Positions 1 to 11,935 of a stretch of DNA of 64,000 nt are shown piece by piece. This DNA is from Varanus komodoensis (taxonomy: Eukaryota; Chordata; Lepidosauria; Squamata; Varanidae): assembly GCF_004798865.1 (NCBI RefSeq), contig NW_025336346.1, positions 4,717,273 through 4,781,272 of the forward strand, written 5' to 3'. Each line of letters starts with the position of its first letter. The first letter of the stretch is position 1. The notes under the pieces are model-generated. The model had not been told where the DNA came from. It worked only from the letters and a program-made list of their open reading frames with translations, and made no database searches. A program made the translations under genes and the position numbers.

Positions 1-702
1 TTTTAGTATGCTGTCTAGATTTGCCATAGCTTTCCTCCCCAGGAGCAAGCGTCTTTTAATTTCTTGGCTGCAGTCCCCATCTGTGGTGATCTTGGAGCCC
101 AGGAAAATAAAATCTGTCACTACCTCCATTTCTTCCCCATCTATTTGCCAGGAAGTGAGAGGACCGGATGCCATGATCTTAGTTTTCTTAATGTTGAGTT
201 GCAAGCCTACTTTTGTGCTCTCCTCCTTCACCTGCATCAAGAGGCTCTTTAGTTCCTCTTCACTTTCTGCCATGAGAGTGGTATCATCTGCATATTTGAG
301 GTTGTTGATATTTGTCCCTCCCGGCAATCTGAATTCCAACTGGTGATTTATCTAACTCCAGCTTTCTCATGATGTGTTCTGCATATAAGTTAAATAGACA
401 GGGCGATAGTATACAGCCTTGCTGAACTCCTTTCCCAATTTTGAACCAGTCAGTGGTTCCGTGTCCAGTTCTCACTGTTGCTTCNNNNNNNNNNNNNNNN
501 NNNNNNNNNNNNNNNNNNNNNNNNNNNNNNNNNNNNNNNNNNNNNNNNNNNNNNNNNNNNNNNNNNNNNNNNNNNNNNNNNNNNAGGATTTTGAGCATAA
601 CTTTGCTAGCATGTGAAATGAGTGCAATGGTGCGGTAGTTTGAACATTCTTTGGCATTGCTCTTCTTTGGGATCGCAATGTAAACTGACCTTTTCTAATT
701 CC
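1..702 (-). mobile_element. BovB/RTE LINE fragment (RT region), running off the window start
   Basis: Read on the minus strand, this encodes the middle of the BovB reverse transcriptase. From right to left there is RSVYIAIPKK-like and CSNYRTIALISHASK-like sequence, then after the N run EATVRTGHGTTDW and GKGVQQGCILSPCLFNLYAE (RT block with the QGCILSP core), then the region downstream of the YADD box. BovB is an RTE-clade LINE that copies itself through an encoded endonuclease and RT, and is very common in squamates. Upstream parts are absent beyond position 702, which fits ordinary 5' truncation. The frame is disrupted in places, so this is a dead copy. A 100-base N gap lies inside it. Confidence 0.9.
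485..584. other. Assembly gap of 100 N
   Basis: Exactly 100 N sit inside the BovB fragment. The flanking coding sequence (LKIL on one side, EATVRTGHG on the other) is normally separated by about 90-95 residues in BovB, so the true missing length is likely nearer 270-290 bases. The 100 N is probably a placeholder size. Confidence 0.97.
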
Positions 703-1885
703 TATTGAATCCAATGGAGCTTAGTCGCACAGAAGCAACCTTAATTTCCAGTGAGCGCTAGGTGTTAGGGCTAGGGCAGAAGTGGGCACTTTCAGTGGTG
801 CCCACAAAGGGGCTCCTAGTGTGGTGTACCGGAGTTAATTTTTCTAAACTATTAATATATGTTCATGGTTTTGCATGAAATGCGAACAGGTTTCTAGCCA
901 TTAAACATAGACTTCAAGAAAAGCAGACAAGATACCCAAATCAGTATGCATTTGAAGATGGTGGCTATATGCCATCCATTCAGATATTGGAAGCTTTGTA
1001 ATGTCCTTAATTCATTACATTATAGGAGGTGAGTGTGTATCCTTCCACTGTTCTAATATCAGTCTTTTAACTGTCAAAAGTGCCTGGAGAATCCATTTAT
1101 GCTAACCATTTATTAATGTCCAAGAAGCAAGTAAATAATTTAAAAGAGTGAATATTACTGTGAATATTAAATACTGTTCCGGTACAAAATTTATCAGTGT
1201 TGGTAACCTCCCCAAAAAACCTTCCTCAAACCTGGGATCACCCAGTGAATTTTATGGACAGCACAGCAGATTGAGGATGGACAAAAAGAAGGACTTGCAC
1301 ATAAATCACATAAAGTATTACAGTGCGTTGCCACAAGACGGGATGGCTACTGGCTTACATAGCTTTTAAAATGGAATTAAACAAACTCATAGAAGAGAGT
1401 AGGGTTAGCAAATATTAGCTGTGATTGATACATGAAATCTCCAGATGCTACTTGAGGGATTTGCAACAGCAGAAGGCTATTCCCTGTGGGAAGTAGCAAG
1501 GTGCTAGATAAGATGAACCTTTAATATGATCCAGCAGAGAAATTCTGAGGGCCCTATAGTATCAAATCCTTCTGCAAACTGCAGCCTGTTTTTAGAGCTA
1601 GAAGCTGAGCTGGGTATAGAAAAGACATTGGATTTTAATTATAAGAAAGACGCTGCTGCAGTGCATATGCTGAGTGCAGATCCTGAAGCTATATGGCTCT
1701 GATGAAACAGTGTCATGTAAGTCTTGGATGGAAGTGGGGAGTGCTGCTCGATGCTCTGCCTCCAGCAGCAAAACATGTTAGGGCAGCCCTACAGCCAGGT
1801 CAGGGAATCCAGAAGAGGAGTGAAGCCAGGCTGCTTAGCCCCTTCACTCCCCTGTTGCCTTTTCACCAATATGTTCAGTTACCAC
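703..1885. other. Intergenic, no gene seen
   Basis: AT-rich sequence without a supportable exon or RNA gene. The first few dozen bases (cctattgaatccaatggagc) resemble one arm of a squamate palindromic MITE family seen again at 5330, 20790 and 28060. Short open frames at 1148-1369 and 1693-2043 show no family signature. Confidence 0.6.
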
Positions 1886-2420
1886 AGAATCATATTTATT
1901 TATTTATTCATTCATTCATTCATTTCATTTCATTTCTGTGCTGCTCAATAACTGAAGATCACTGGCAGTTCACAGCAGTTAAATCCATTAAATGCATTGG
2001 CATGAAAAAAAATACTTCTAGAAGTGTAAAATTATACTATTAAACCAAAATAAAAACCAGAAACCGTGTAAAGATTGGAACACACAGCGATAAATTTAAA
2101 ACAACAGAAATGGAAAGACTAAAATTCCTGGAAAAGTAAGGCAATATTCATCTAGGATGGCAAAATGTTAAGAGCCTCTCTGTAGAGGGCATTCCACAAC
2201 CAAATGCTAAAACTAAGAAGGCACTGAGCTTAGCTAGTGGGGACATCATCAAAAGAAAGGCACAAATATGCAAGAGGAGAGAATCCTTCAGGCAGCCCAG
2301 CCCCAGGCCAATTAGGACTTTGAAAATAATGGGAATAGTCCAGAAACCAGTGCAGATTACAAAGCAGTGGCAAAGTTTTGCTCATGTTTACCAGTCCTGT
2401 TAACAATCTCACTGTTCTCA
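1886..2420 (-). mobile_element. Old L2/CR1-like LINE 3' end
   Basis: A run of tttattcattcattcatt at the left, then an A-rich stretch, then sequence resembling the squamate L2-type 3' end in antisense (a degenerate 'agagggcattccacaacc' block, which corresponds to the C-terminal RT coding region). The direction is inferred from the simple-repeat tail on the left. It is much more diverged than the L2 copies at 9.9 and 60.9 kb, so it is an older insertion. Confidence 0.6.
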
Positions 2421-3235
2421 TCTGAATAGGGAAAGTCTTGCATAATAGCTTATATTTTTAGAGTGGACATTGGGGATTATCGCCTAACAAAAGGCATTCT
2501 GACTTGCTAGCAATGTCTCCTGTAGCCTTTGGCTGTCTGTGTTGACTTACAAGCAAAACAAGTTGCTTGCCAATTTTTTTTTCATTTTTCTTTCTTTGGA
2601 ATGTTTCAGAAGGCAAATAAACCTAAACCACTGAGACTGTTGATAAGTTAAGCAGCTCTGTGGTTATAAAATAATTTCTGCAACTAAATATATTGTAAAC
2701 CGTCCTGAGAGTCATTGACTAAATAGGAACAGTATAAAAATGTCTTAACTAAATCAAATAACAACTGCATGCCATTTTGCCCGGAAAACTTGACTACAAT
2801 AGTTAAATCCCCTACAGCCCCATCTAATGCATGTTTACTTGGATGTTGGTTTGAATAATATTGTATTATATGCACACCTATGAGTGAGACTGATCTACTA
2901 TAATCGGGTACATACTGTTTCATAAATGTGCATAGAGTGCAGTGTTACCCAAACTAATAGGTGGTTTGAAGCTCACATATTAATTGTCCCACAATTCTCT
3001 GAAATGCTACATCAGCAAGGAAGATGGACTAGAATTACTTCTGTGCCAGTAATAATGCAAGTGTGTTATCTTGACTTGTTGGGTTGCTGTGGCATTGTGG
3101 TACAGGCTTGGACATACTTATGCTGGCACAACAGGCCTTAGCTATTCCCAGGAGGAGAGCTCTTTCCACAGGAGAGCTGGTTTAACTCATCACACAGAAA
3201 TAGCTGGAAATGAGACATGTTAGAGATAGAAAAGG
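2421..3235. other. Intergenic, nothing clear
   Basis: No gene recognised. Around 2815-2880 the motif ccccatctaatgcatgttta resembles a degenerate arm of the 'aagtaagccccattga' MITE family. The rest is unassigned AT-rich DNA. Confidence 0.5.
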
Positions 3236-3239
3236 AGTA

Positions 3240-3388
3240 AGAGAAGTAATTCAACCTACCTCACAGGGTTGTTGTTGTAAGGATAAGATTGAGAGCAGGG
3301 AGAAGAGAATTATATAAAATACTTCAAGTCATCCTCCACGCCCCAAAAAAGAAAAAGACAGGATAAAAATCTAATAAGTAAATAAATG
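3240..3388 (+). mobile_element. MIR-like SINE, 3' part
   Basis: Contains acctacctcacagggttgtt followed by gtaaggataagattgagag and an attatataaaatactt block, then an A-rich end with aataagtaaataaatga. This order is that of the 3' half of MIR-type core SINEs in reptiles. The tRNA-like head is not visible, so this is a 5'-truncated copy. Confidence 0.65.
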
Positions 3389-4700
3389 ACTGGGATAGGA
3401 CAGAGGGCCTCCTGGAGATTTGGGTTTCTAGTACTAACAGCTTGAATCATAATACCATCTCTGCCTCAAGATGCACTGAACTGCATGTTACATTTCTCTA
3501 AATATATTTAGTTGTTGTTGCAGCGTATATATCGCGTGTATGTTTTTCACCTTCTTGTTTGTTTCATAGTTCTAAAACAAAATTTACTTTCTCTAACCAC
3601 AAACATCAAATTTAAACCTTGATCATCCTTCAGCAACCCAGAGTTCTAGCTGGCATGTCATGTAAACAGCTCAGGGACTGGATATCCCTGGGTTGTTTGT
3701 CTCAGTGGGAGAGACTGAAAGCACCGCACATGCTTGTTCCCACTGCATTTTCAACAACCCACAGCTTATTAACCATGGTTGGCTGGTGGTATGTGAACCA
3801 GGTCCTGGTATGTGCGAATAAGGCAAAACAGCCATTGAAAATGCACGATGCAGTCAGAGAAATGGGACGACTATAACTCTTTCTTGAGGTTACATTCAAG
3901 GGCCAAGTGTTTGGGTATTTTGCTGTTGGACTCTCTTTAACAGAGGGCTGTATTTCGTTAAACATTTTATATTTACCTTTACAGAAATACCTGTTGATTA
4001 AAACTGATGATACTGGCTCAACACATTTACGATTTCTTCTTGCAATAGATGACTTTGTTTCACTTAATGATTCTTCTGCTACAACCACTGTGCCTTCTTC
4101 AAAGACATGTTTTATCACCAGATTCTGTTGTGATGTCACAAAGCAGGCATCTATTCTCTTGCAAACATTCCCACCCACCATTGGCCTTAGCAAAGCAGCT
4201 TGTAGAAATTAAAGGCAATGTAGTTTGGGATCAACTGTATATATCGCAACAAGATTTTTAAAAGGTTATGTTGGATGTGAAATTACATTTGTGAGAGCTA
4301 TCCATACTGAAGTGTTTCCAATGGATTTCTTCACTAGTGCCACAAAATCTTTTGGCACAAAAGGAAAGGAGGAGGAGGTATTCTCTGTTAATCACATGTC
4401 AATACTACATACCTTGAGAGCAAATGATGAAGGATGGATGTTGCCAATAGATTGAATTCCTTTTTTTTATCTTGCAGCTCCCCTTGTAACCCCCAAATCG
4501 TTCTGCATGGTTAAAGGACCCTTTGGATCATATTTTGGAATGTGGGAGCACTGAATGTCGGAAGGAAAAACAAAACTGTTGAACAAATGGTTGTCCCTGT
4601 ACATAATGCTGGGTGTATGCCATCCTAAGGAAACTGCATTTGTTGGGTCACAGACCATGATTTCTGAAGATTGATAAAATCAGTCTATATGGTAGTTGTG
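3389..4700. other. Intergenic, nothing clear
   Basis: Several overlapping open frames occur on both strands (for example 3702-4193 on the minus strand), but none has a recognisable domain, splice context or codon bias. I see no feature to call. Confidence 0.5.
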
Positions 4701-4800
4701 TTTCTTTGATATGCATGGTTATGAGAGTATATAGATAGAAATATAATAAATTGATGTAAGCTGCCTTGGGTGCAAAAAAGGGGATACAAATGCAATACAA
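4701..4800 (+). mobile_element. LINE/SINE 3' tail (gtaagctgccttgggt type)
   Basis: The sequence gtaagctgccttgggtgcaa followed by ggggatacaaatgcaat is the standard 3' end shared by squamate L2-type LINEs and their dependent SINEs. It runs straight into a GAA-rich microsatellite, as such tails often do. The 5' limit is unclear. Confidence 0.5.
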
Positions 4801-4848
4801 GAAGAAGAAAAGGAAGAGGAAGAAGAAGAAGAAGAAGAAGAAGAAGAA
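4801..4848 (+). repeat. GAA-rich microsatellite
   Basis: Imperfect gaagaagaaaaggaagagg grading into perfect (GAA)n of about ten units. It probably grew from the tail of the retroelement just upstream. The long Phe/Leu-rich open frames on the minus strand here are only translations of this tract. Confidence 0.95.
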
Positions 4849-6278
4849 CTTCAACCAGGATAACTGGAATAAACATCCATGGAATATTTAATACATCTCT
4901 CTAAACTGCATCATGAATATTCTTAAATCCAAGAACAGTTGTAGAAGGTGTTCTGTGCAGAAGCTTTGTTATGGAATCACTAAGAAAGGGGCTTACACTT
5001 CAGGGGTGAGATATCCATTGAATTAAAATAAAGCTCAGTTGCTGGAAAGCAAAAGAAATAACTCTGTGCCTCTCTATTGTTCTGAAAGACTGAGATCTAG
5101 AAACAATGTTTTGCTTTGAACTGGCTCAATTTTTGTGGCAAAATGACTGTGAATACTGATAATATTAATTAATGTACCAATGCTCACTTTCTGGAATGTT
5201 TTCTCCATCAAGGACTTGGCGTTTTACCATCATCATCCAACATTTGTTTTAAGGGAATGCCATTTCAGATGAGTATTGCAGAAAGTCTGTTTAATATCTT
5301 GTGTGCCTAACACAAATACTAATGCTGCAGTCCTAGGAATATGTACTGGGAAGGAAATCACCCTAAAAAATCAATGGGCTATAGGAGTTCAAAACACTGA
5401 TCCACTGTATAGAACAATTTTAAATATATAAAAATTGACTCCTACAGCAGAAGGGAAAGGACCAGTTGTACATACTTCCAAGGAAGAAAAGGTGGCTTTT
5501 ATTGAAAGGGGTACAATTTGTCACTATTTTTAGAGTGAAAATAGGTACAGTGTTTTGTCCACAGAATAAGGTATTTCTAATCCTGACATTACTATTGCCT
5601 TTTTTTTTTAAATGTCCTGAACAACCCCCCTATGCTGTATTTCACTCTCTTTTGGGTCATTTGTTTTAGACACTCTAAAATGAGTCCTACTAACAACTTA
5701 TTTTGGAATGTCTTATATACTATTTTAATCCCCAGTTTAACTATGCAATATATTATTAGAAGTTCTCTTTTTCATTCTGAACATGGTTGGTTTTTAATAC
5801 ATTGTATGCTCTTAATTAATGCAAAGGTTAAATGAAAGAAGAGAACTCAATTTGTCTTTTCCATATGATTCATTTATTATCTGCCATGTCTGCTCTTTTT
5901 GAGGCCTTTTCTGAATTAACTAGCTTAAATTTTTCAGCTTCTTTGCATACAAAAGCAACCTGAGCCTTTCATTCATTTTCCTGTTCTCTAGGCCTCTTAT
6001 GTTCTCCTTGGAGGTTGAATGAGGAAACTTGATTATGTGTGTGTGAATGTGAGCTTCACACTGATTTTTACATAGCAAGTTACTGCTGCCAGAATTCACT
6101 GTCCAGTTCTTCACTTGAGGTTTTCAGTAATCACTCCATCTTGACATTTTGCTCTTTCTAAACTACCTGTCTGCATGAATATGGGCACCCTCGAGTACAG
6201 CAGGGATTATTCCCTGTAAGTGTATATAGCACTGCTGCCTACTGGGTGAATTAAATGTTTAATTTTGTTTCTTTAGTA
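4849..6278. other. Intergenic, nothing clear
   Basis: No gene seen. A short MITE-like stretch at about 5325-5390 (gctgcagtcctaggaatatg ... aatcaatgggctat) belongs to the palindromic family noted elsewhere. The remainder is unassigned. Confidence 0.5.
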
Positions 6279-6512
6279 CAGGGGTGGAAAACATTTGTTT
6301 TGTGGGCCTCGCACCCTGTGAGCACATTTACGAAAATGGCCACATTTAGGATAAAGCTTCAAAACAAGTTTCATGTATCCATTTTTACCTTGTTGCTTTG
6401 CTGCCAATTTTTGGTGGAAGCTACCTCTTTTCTTTTCAGCTGAATTTCATTGTTGCAATGGCCAGAATGTGATCTCATGAGGGACAGGTCTTCTAAAAGT
6501 TGTCCATCCCTG
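6279..6512. mobile_element. hAT-like miniature DNA transposon
   Basis: Left end caggggtggaaaacatttgt and right end ctaaaagttgtccatccctg are inverted copies of each other with mismatches. The CAGGGRTGG...CCATCCCTG termini are typical of hAT-like MITEs. About 230 bp with no transposase. Flanking octamers (ctttagta and atttaatg) are similar but not identical, consistent with an old 8-bp target duplication. Confidence 0.6.
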
Positions 6513-6577
6513 ATTTAATGCATTGTTTCTCCTATTTTAAAATCATGCCTGCTTCCTTCCTCGTACTTAGATGGACT

Positions 6578-6685
6578 TGTTCAACCTTCCCCAATGTGGC
6601 ATTCGCTCGGTGTGTTGGACTACAACTCCCACCAGCATGTTGTCTGGGGATGATGGGAGTTGTAGTCTGACACGTCTGAAAGGCT
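6578..6685. mobile_element. Fold-back MITE, about 105 bp
   Basis: Near-palindrome: tgttggactacaactcccac on the left pairs with gatgggagttgtagtctgac on the right, separated by a short loop. It is one of a family of similar hairpins in this window (7539, 25292, 25572, 37901, 59264). No coding capacity; presumably moved by a DNA transposase supplied in trans. Confidence 0.75.
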
Positions 6686-7538
6686 GGACTAGATCATGGA
6701 TCCCATATTGGTATATGTGCCTGACTGTGCTTGTATACTGGTTTTCTCTTTCCTCTGCCCTAAACTCAGCTCCTACACACTTCTGGGACCATTTCATTCC
6801 CATGGCCAGCTGCTGCACTGTTTTTGTACATCTCTTCTTCCTCTTGGTTCTCGTGTGCATTCTGCAAGGCAACTAGGATGCAGAAAGCCATTGTCTTGCA
6901 GGTGTACACCTGCCTTCTAGCAATCTAATTAGGATTACAATTTGTGGGAAGAGAAACCCTGAGTCTTGACTGTTTACATGTCTATAAAATGGAGGGAGAG
7001 GAGGAAGTTGACATGCTTGATTTTTAGGGGGGATGCAAGAGAGTGATTAGTAGACTATGCGTTATGGGTGTCGTTGGTCCTGGGAGTGGTAAGAGACTTG
7101 ATAGTGAGTTGGCTATGTGGCAAATTATTGAACTGTGGATGCTCTCTGGTATTGTAAGCTGTTGGTGGAGATTGGGGAAAATAAAGGTTTTGCTATTTTA
7201 ATTGGTATGGGTTGAAAATACTACAAAGCAACTCTATATTAACATTATTTCTAGGATGGGATTGATTCCATACTTTTGGAGCATGAGGAGTAGGCAAAAG
7301 ATTCTGTGTCTGATAGAGCAAATTAAAAGACTTGCTCATAGACTTGTGATGAAGGATCCAGCTGTTTTGGCAGAAAGTTAGAAGACGGAGGAATGTAAGT
7401 GTACATTACCATAAGTATTGATAGGATAAAATTTATATGTATAGAACCATTTACATTCACATGTGCATGCACAGTTACAGAACAATTACATATTCCACTA
7501 TGCACATAGCAGCAATGGCACATAGCTACAAACTGTGC

Positions 7539-7674
7539 TAGTCTTCTTCAACAGGATGTCCTCAAAATGTGTTGAAGTACAATTCCTCACGTCCCCCAGA
7601 CAACTATTTTGGCTGGAGGATGGTGGGAGTTGTAGTCCAAGACATTTGGAAGGCATCAAATTAGAAAAGGCTAG
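7539..7674. mobile_element. Fold-back MITE copy
   Basis: Arms gaagtacaattcctcacgtc and ggatggtgggagttgtagtc are inverted relatives. A short direct repeat, gctagt, lies on both edges (tgctagtc and ggctagta), possibly the target-site duplication. Confidence 0.65.
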
Positions 7675-9900
7675 TACAAAGACACTTTTAGCCCCTTTCC
7701 CTTTATTTGGGGCATCAACCCTATTCTCTGTCTGTATTAGGATATCAGCATTATGTAGGAGGTTTTATGGGTGTAAGGAACTGGTAAAGGCAAGGAAAGG
7801 GCCATGGCTACATCCTAAGAACTATCTGAGCATTCTGCTCCTGTAATGTCAGTCAAAAGTTGCCACAAGAAGGACTAGAAGAACTTGAAGAAGCGAACGG
7901 CAGAATTGGACAGCTCTCAGCTTGCATAGACTTATGGTTATACTTTATGCCTCTGGCTGAGCTTCACTATGTTGAGTGGTTAGCACAAGGCTTCCTGTAA
8001 TACATCAAGGAGATGATTGATATATAATACGATTTCCTATGTGGTAGGAGAAGGAGCAAGGGAAAAGATTCATGAGCTAACAGTCATTGTGACCTGAGGA
8101 GGTAAAAGTCCCTTTGGATTCCAATTATGGTAATCAGTTGGGTCCTAAATGTGAGAGAGAAAAAAATCTGCAAAGCTTTCCTGAAGAAGCATATTTTTAA
8201 TACTTCAGCAGATGTCATCCTGCCCAGTTGTTATCTGTTGCTGTCATTTTGATAGCATTTGCAATAATAGAAAAATCTGCTGGTAATGTTGTAGGTGCTT
8301 TTATAGCAGAAGCATGCAATGATATCTTTTATTGTAGTTATGTTGATTTATTTTATTCCATCTTTAAAGATAAAATCTTTCCAGAGTGACTTACAATGCA
8401 TTGCAACATTGTGGCTTGGAACAGGGAGAGCCCTTTTCATCCCAGTACAGTTCTCTACTCCTTTTGCTTTTGTGTGGTGGGAAGAATTACTCATGAGAAT
8501 CAGTCCTGTTTTGGTGCTTGCTTAAGCACAGATCTCCTGGCAAGAGAGGAATCTGGCCTGTTTCACTGGCAGGTGGCAGCCTTTCCCCTCAAGTAGCTCT
8601 GCTGGTGCGGGAGTGGCTCCAAATTGCCACTTCAAGCTATAGTGATAGGAAAATCAGAGTAACACACATGCACATGGAGTTGTGCGGTCTCAGTCAACCA
8701 CCTATAGAAAAGAAAGTGCACAATATGTTTGTGAGCAGATAATAGAGGTGGCCATTTATACTAAAAGTATTTTTGCTGCAACTGGAGGCATATTTTTCAA
8801 AGAATATATTTTACTGGAAACTTAGAACAACTGGCAACCGAAAGTGGTTGGCTGAAGGCAGGGAGTAGAAGCTAACATCAACTATAGCATTTTAAATCAT
8901 CGTTTAACAGCAATACTTGTTTGTACAAAAGCTTTGTTAGGTATAATTAAATGTTCCTAATTATTCTGCATTCTATGGATTAGAATAATTCACCTTAAAT
9001 CTTTATTCTACCACTAGCTTGCAACCTTTTGCAGGATTTGTTCTGGTTTCCTTTCTTCAGTTTCATTGTGCAATATTGCCTAGATAGATTGATATTGACT
9101 GGTTTAGGCTATTATTAACAGTTGCAGAACTGGTGGTCCTATTGTAGTTATTGCTTGTCAAATTCCAGGGAATATGAAACAAATTTACCTGGTGTTTCAG
9201 TACAATCTATGCAATTGTTTCACTCTTTACTTCCACCATGAATGTGTAGCACCTGTGTGTACCAACTTTTCAGGCTTCAGAAAGTGGGAACAGGTGCATA
9301 GCAACTCACTGAGGGAGTGGGGGCTTTCTCATTGTTCAGCTATGTAGCTGAAGAGTTTAGAAGCCTAGCATCAGGTGCCCATGTCCCCTCCACCAGTCCC
9401 CCACCTCTTGTTCCTGCCAACGCTGGCTGGAACACGGGGCAGGGAAGCAGATGGCAGCTGCAGAAAGTGCCCACTTTTAACAGCTACCATCTTGCTCTCC
9501 ACAGTGCTCCAGGTTGGTGTCCTCTGGATACCAGGTGGAGGATTGAGGGGGAAGAGGGGATGGCAGTGCCGAGGACCATGTCTATGCCAGAGCACTAGTT
9601 AAGCTGCCCCATAGGGCAACTTTCAGCATGGCTACGTAGACACCTTGGGCTTTGAGTATCATCTAAACCCTCTCTGTCATTTAGGGAAGCCCATAGTACA
9701 TGGCCATTTGGTATGTTTCCTTAAAATAAGTCAATACTACCTAGGCATATATAACAAATTTAGTTTGTTCAAGTTTTTCCCACATGGCACTTCTCAAGCA
9801 GATTTCTTGTAACATCTTAATCTAAGGTAGTGAGTAAAGTAAAGCAGAAATACAAATACTTTTGAGACCATGAATCTTTCTAGTCACAATCCCTTTGGGG
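7675..9900. other. Intergenic, nothing clear
   Basis: No exon or RNA gene recognised. At 8325-8400 there is a weak resemblance to an antisense LINE 3' end (tccagagtgacttacaatgc). At 9300-9600 the sequence is more GC-rich with overlapping open frames on both strands, but no domain can be named. Confidence 0.45.
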
Positions 9901-9904
9901 TCAA

Positions 9905-11565
9905 TGACCCCAATGACCTTTGCTTACTCGACCCTTGCCCTTCGTGGCTGCTGACCAAAGCCAAACACGGGATTGGTGCCTGGATCCTGGAGGTTATTAA
10001 CGCCTCTCTGAGGGACGGCTGGGTGCCCGCTCATTTAAAGGAGGCGGTAATCAGGCCTGTCCTAAAGAAGGTGTCTCTGGATCCAGAGATGGCTGCCAAT
10101 TATAGACCAGTGACCAACATCCCGTTTTTGGGCAAGGTGTTGGAATGGGTGGTGGCGGGACAACTCCAAGCACTCTTGGATGAGACTGACTATCTGGACC
10201 CATTTCAGTCCGGCTTCAGGCCCGGGTATGGTACTGAATCTGCCTTGGTTGCCCTGTATGATGACCTCTGCAGGGAGAGAGACAGGGGGCGTGCATCCCT
10301 GTTGGTCCTCCTGGACCTCTCAGTAGCTTTCGATACCATGGAGCATGGTATCCTTCTGGATAGGCTAGCGGGACTGGAAGTAGGAGGCACTGCTTGGCAG
10401 TGGTTCCACTCCTACCTCGACGGCTGATTCCAGAAGGTGGTGCTGGGGGACTTTGGCTCTGCGCCATGGCAGCTATGCCATGGAGTACCGCAGGGTTCCA
10501 TTTTGTCCCCCTTGCTATTCAACATCTACATGAAACTGTTGGGAAAGGTCATCAAGAGGTTTGGGCTGAGGGATCATCAGTATGCTGATGACACCCAGCT
10601 CTACCTCTCTTTTTCAACTGACCCAGGTGAGGCAGTGGCTGTACTGAACCTGTGCCTGGCTGTGGTAATGGGCTGGATGAGGGCCAGTAAACTGAAACTT
10701 AATCCAGACAAGACGGAGGTCCTGTTGGTGGGTGATTTGAGCTTCCGGGTAGGTGACTTGGGCCTTGCCCTGGATGGGGTTGCACTCCCTCTAAAGGACA
10801 GGGTCCGCAACTTGGGAGTGCTCCTCGACCCGGAGCTGTCTTTGGAAGCTCAAGTGACAGCAGTGGCGAGGAGCGCTTTCCTTCAGCTTCGGTTAATCCA
10901 TCAGCTGCATCCCTACCTGGAGGAAGATTGCCTGGCAACAGTAACACACGCATTGGTTGCTTCCCAGCTGGACTTCTGTAACGTGCTTTACGTGGGGCTG
11001 CCCTTGAAGACAGTCTGGATACTTCAGATGGTGCAAAACAGAGCTGCCAGGATGCTGTCAGGGACTGGGCATTACTCTCATATAACCCCAGTCCTCTATC
11101 AGCTCCATTGTCTTCCCATCGAAGTCCGGGCTCAATTCAAGGTGCTGGTTATTACCTATAAAGCCCTAAACGGCTTGGGACCGGGATACCTAAAGGAACG
11201 CCTCCTTCCCTATTTGCCCTTCCGCCCCCTGAGATTGGCAGCAGAAGCCCTCCTCTGGGAACCCGCTTTGAAAGACATTAGGAGACAGAGTACCTGGAGG
11301 AGGACCTTCTCTGCGGTGGCGTCCCATCTATGGAATGCACTTCCCAGAGAGGTCCGCCTGGGACCGTCATTATATGTTTTTCGGCGCCAGGTTAAGACCT
11401 TTTTTTAAATCAATATTTTAACAAGTTTTAATATTGAATTTTATTACCATATTTTAATTGCAGCCAGAGTGGATCGTTAATTTACTTATGTTATACTTTT
11501 ATGTATGGGTATTTTATTTGTGTAAGCCATCCTGAGGCTCTCACAAAGGACGGCATACAAATATC
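9905..11565 (+). mobile_element. L2-clade LINE (CR1 superfamily), 5'-truncated, near-open RT
   Basis: Encodes most of a reverse transcriptase and its C-terminal region. Visible in order: YRPVTNIPFLGKVLEWVV, FRPGYGTESALVAL, LVLLDLSVAFDT (RT block A with the catalytic Asp), HGVPQGSILSPLLFNIYM (block B), HQYADDTQLYLSF (block C, YADD), then the conserved tail TYKALNGLGPGYLKERL. The reading frame is open from 9870 to 11408 except for one TGA at 10425-10427. The endonuclease is missing because of 5' truncation. After the coding end (taa near 11406) comes a short 3' UTR with gtaagccatcctgaggctct and an AAAT repeat. It is very similar to the copy at 60.9-63.65 kb, so the family was active recently. 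Confidence 0.92.
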
Positions 11566-11592
11566 ATAAATAAATAAATAAATAAATAAATG
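11566..11592 (+). repeat. (AAAT)n tail of L2 LINE
   Basis: Tandem aaat units directly after the LINE 3' UTR. This is the usual tail of this family and fixes the 3' end of the insertion. Confidence 0.9.
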
Positions 11593-11852
11593 AGAAAAAA
11601 TATCAGTTGATTTACTGTTCTTTTTTAAAAATCTATTTTTAATGGGGAAAGGCCACATGTCAGCCACCAGTTTACTCTTTCTACTAAAACCTCACCTTGT
11701 AACCCAAACAGGCAATGCTGCACAGATGCAATTTGACACTTTCCACTTCAATAAGGGTAGCAGAACAATGGGTGAGAAGAAAGCAGCTGCTAAGACGTTA
11801 GGCAGATGCATGTGCAAATCACTGATTGACTAAATTCACGAGAGTACCTTTA

Positions 11853-11935
11853 ATTTCTTCCTTTATTTATAAAATTTTTATATACCATCCATCAGCCAAA
11901 AAGGCTCTTCGGATGGTTCACATAATGATGGGGTA
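11853..11935 (-). mobile_element. Short LINE 3'-end fragment
   Basis: ttcctttatttataaaattt followed by tataccatccatcagcc and ctcttcggatggttcac resembles the antisense 3' end of an L2/CR1-type element (tttataccgcc...gggcggttcaca). Old and short. Confidence 0.5.

Noticed and set aside
3702-4193. 163-codon open frame on the minus strand
   Set aside because: No domain or family; overlaps several open frames on the other strand; probably chance or an unnamed old repeat.
4648-4876. Phe/Leu-rich putative membrane proteins
   Set aside because: They are translations of the (GAA)n microsatellite on the minus strand.
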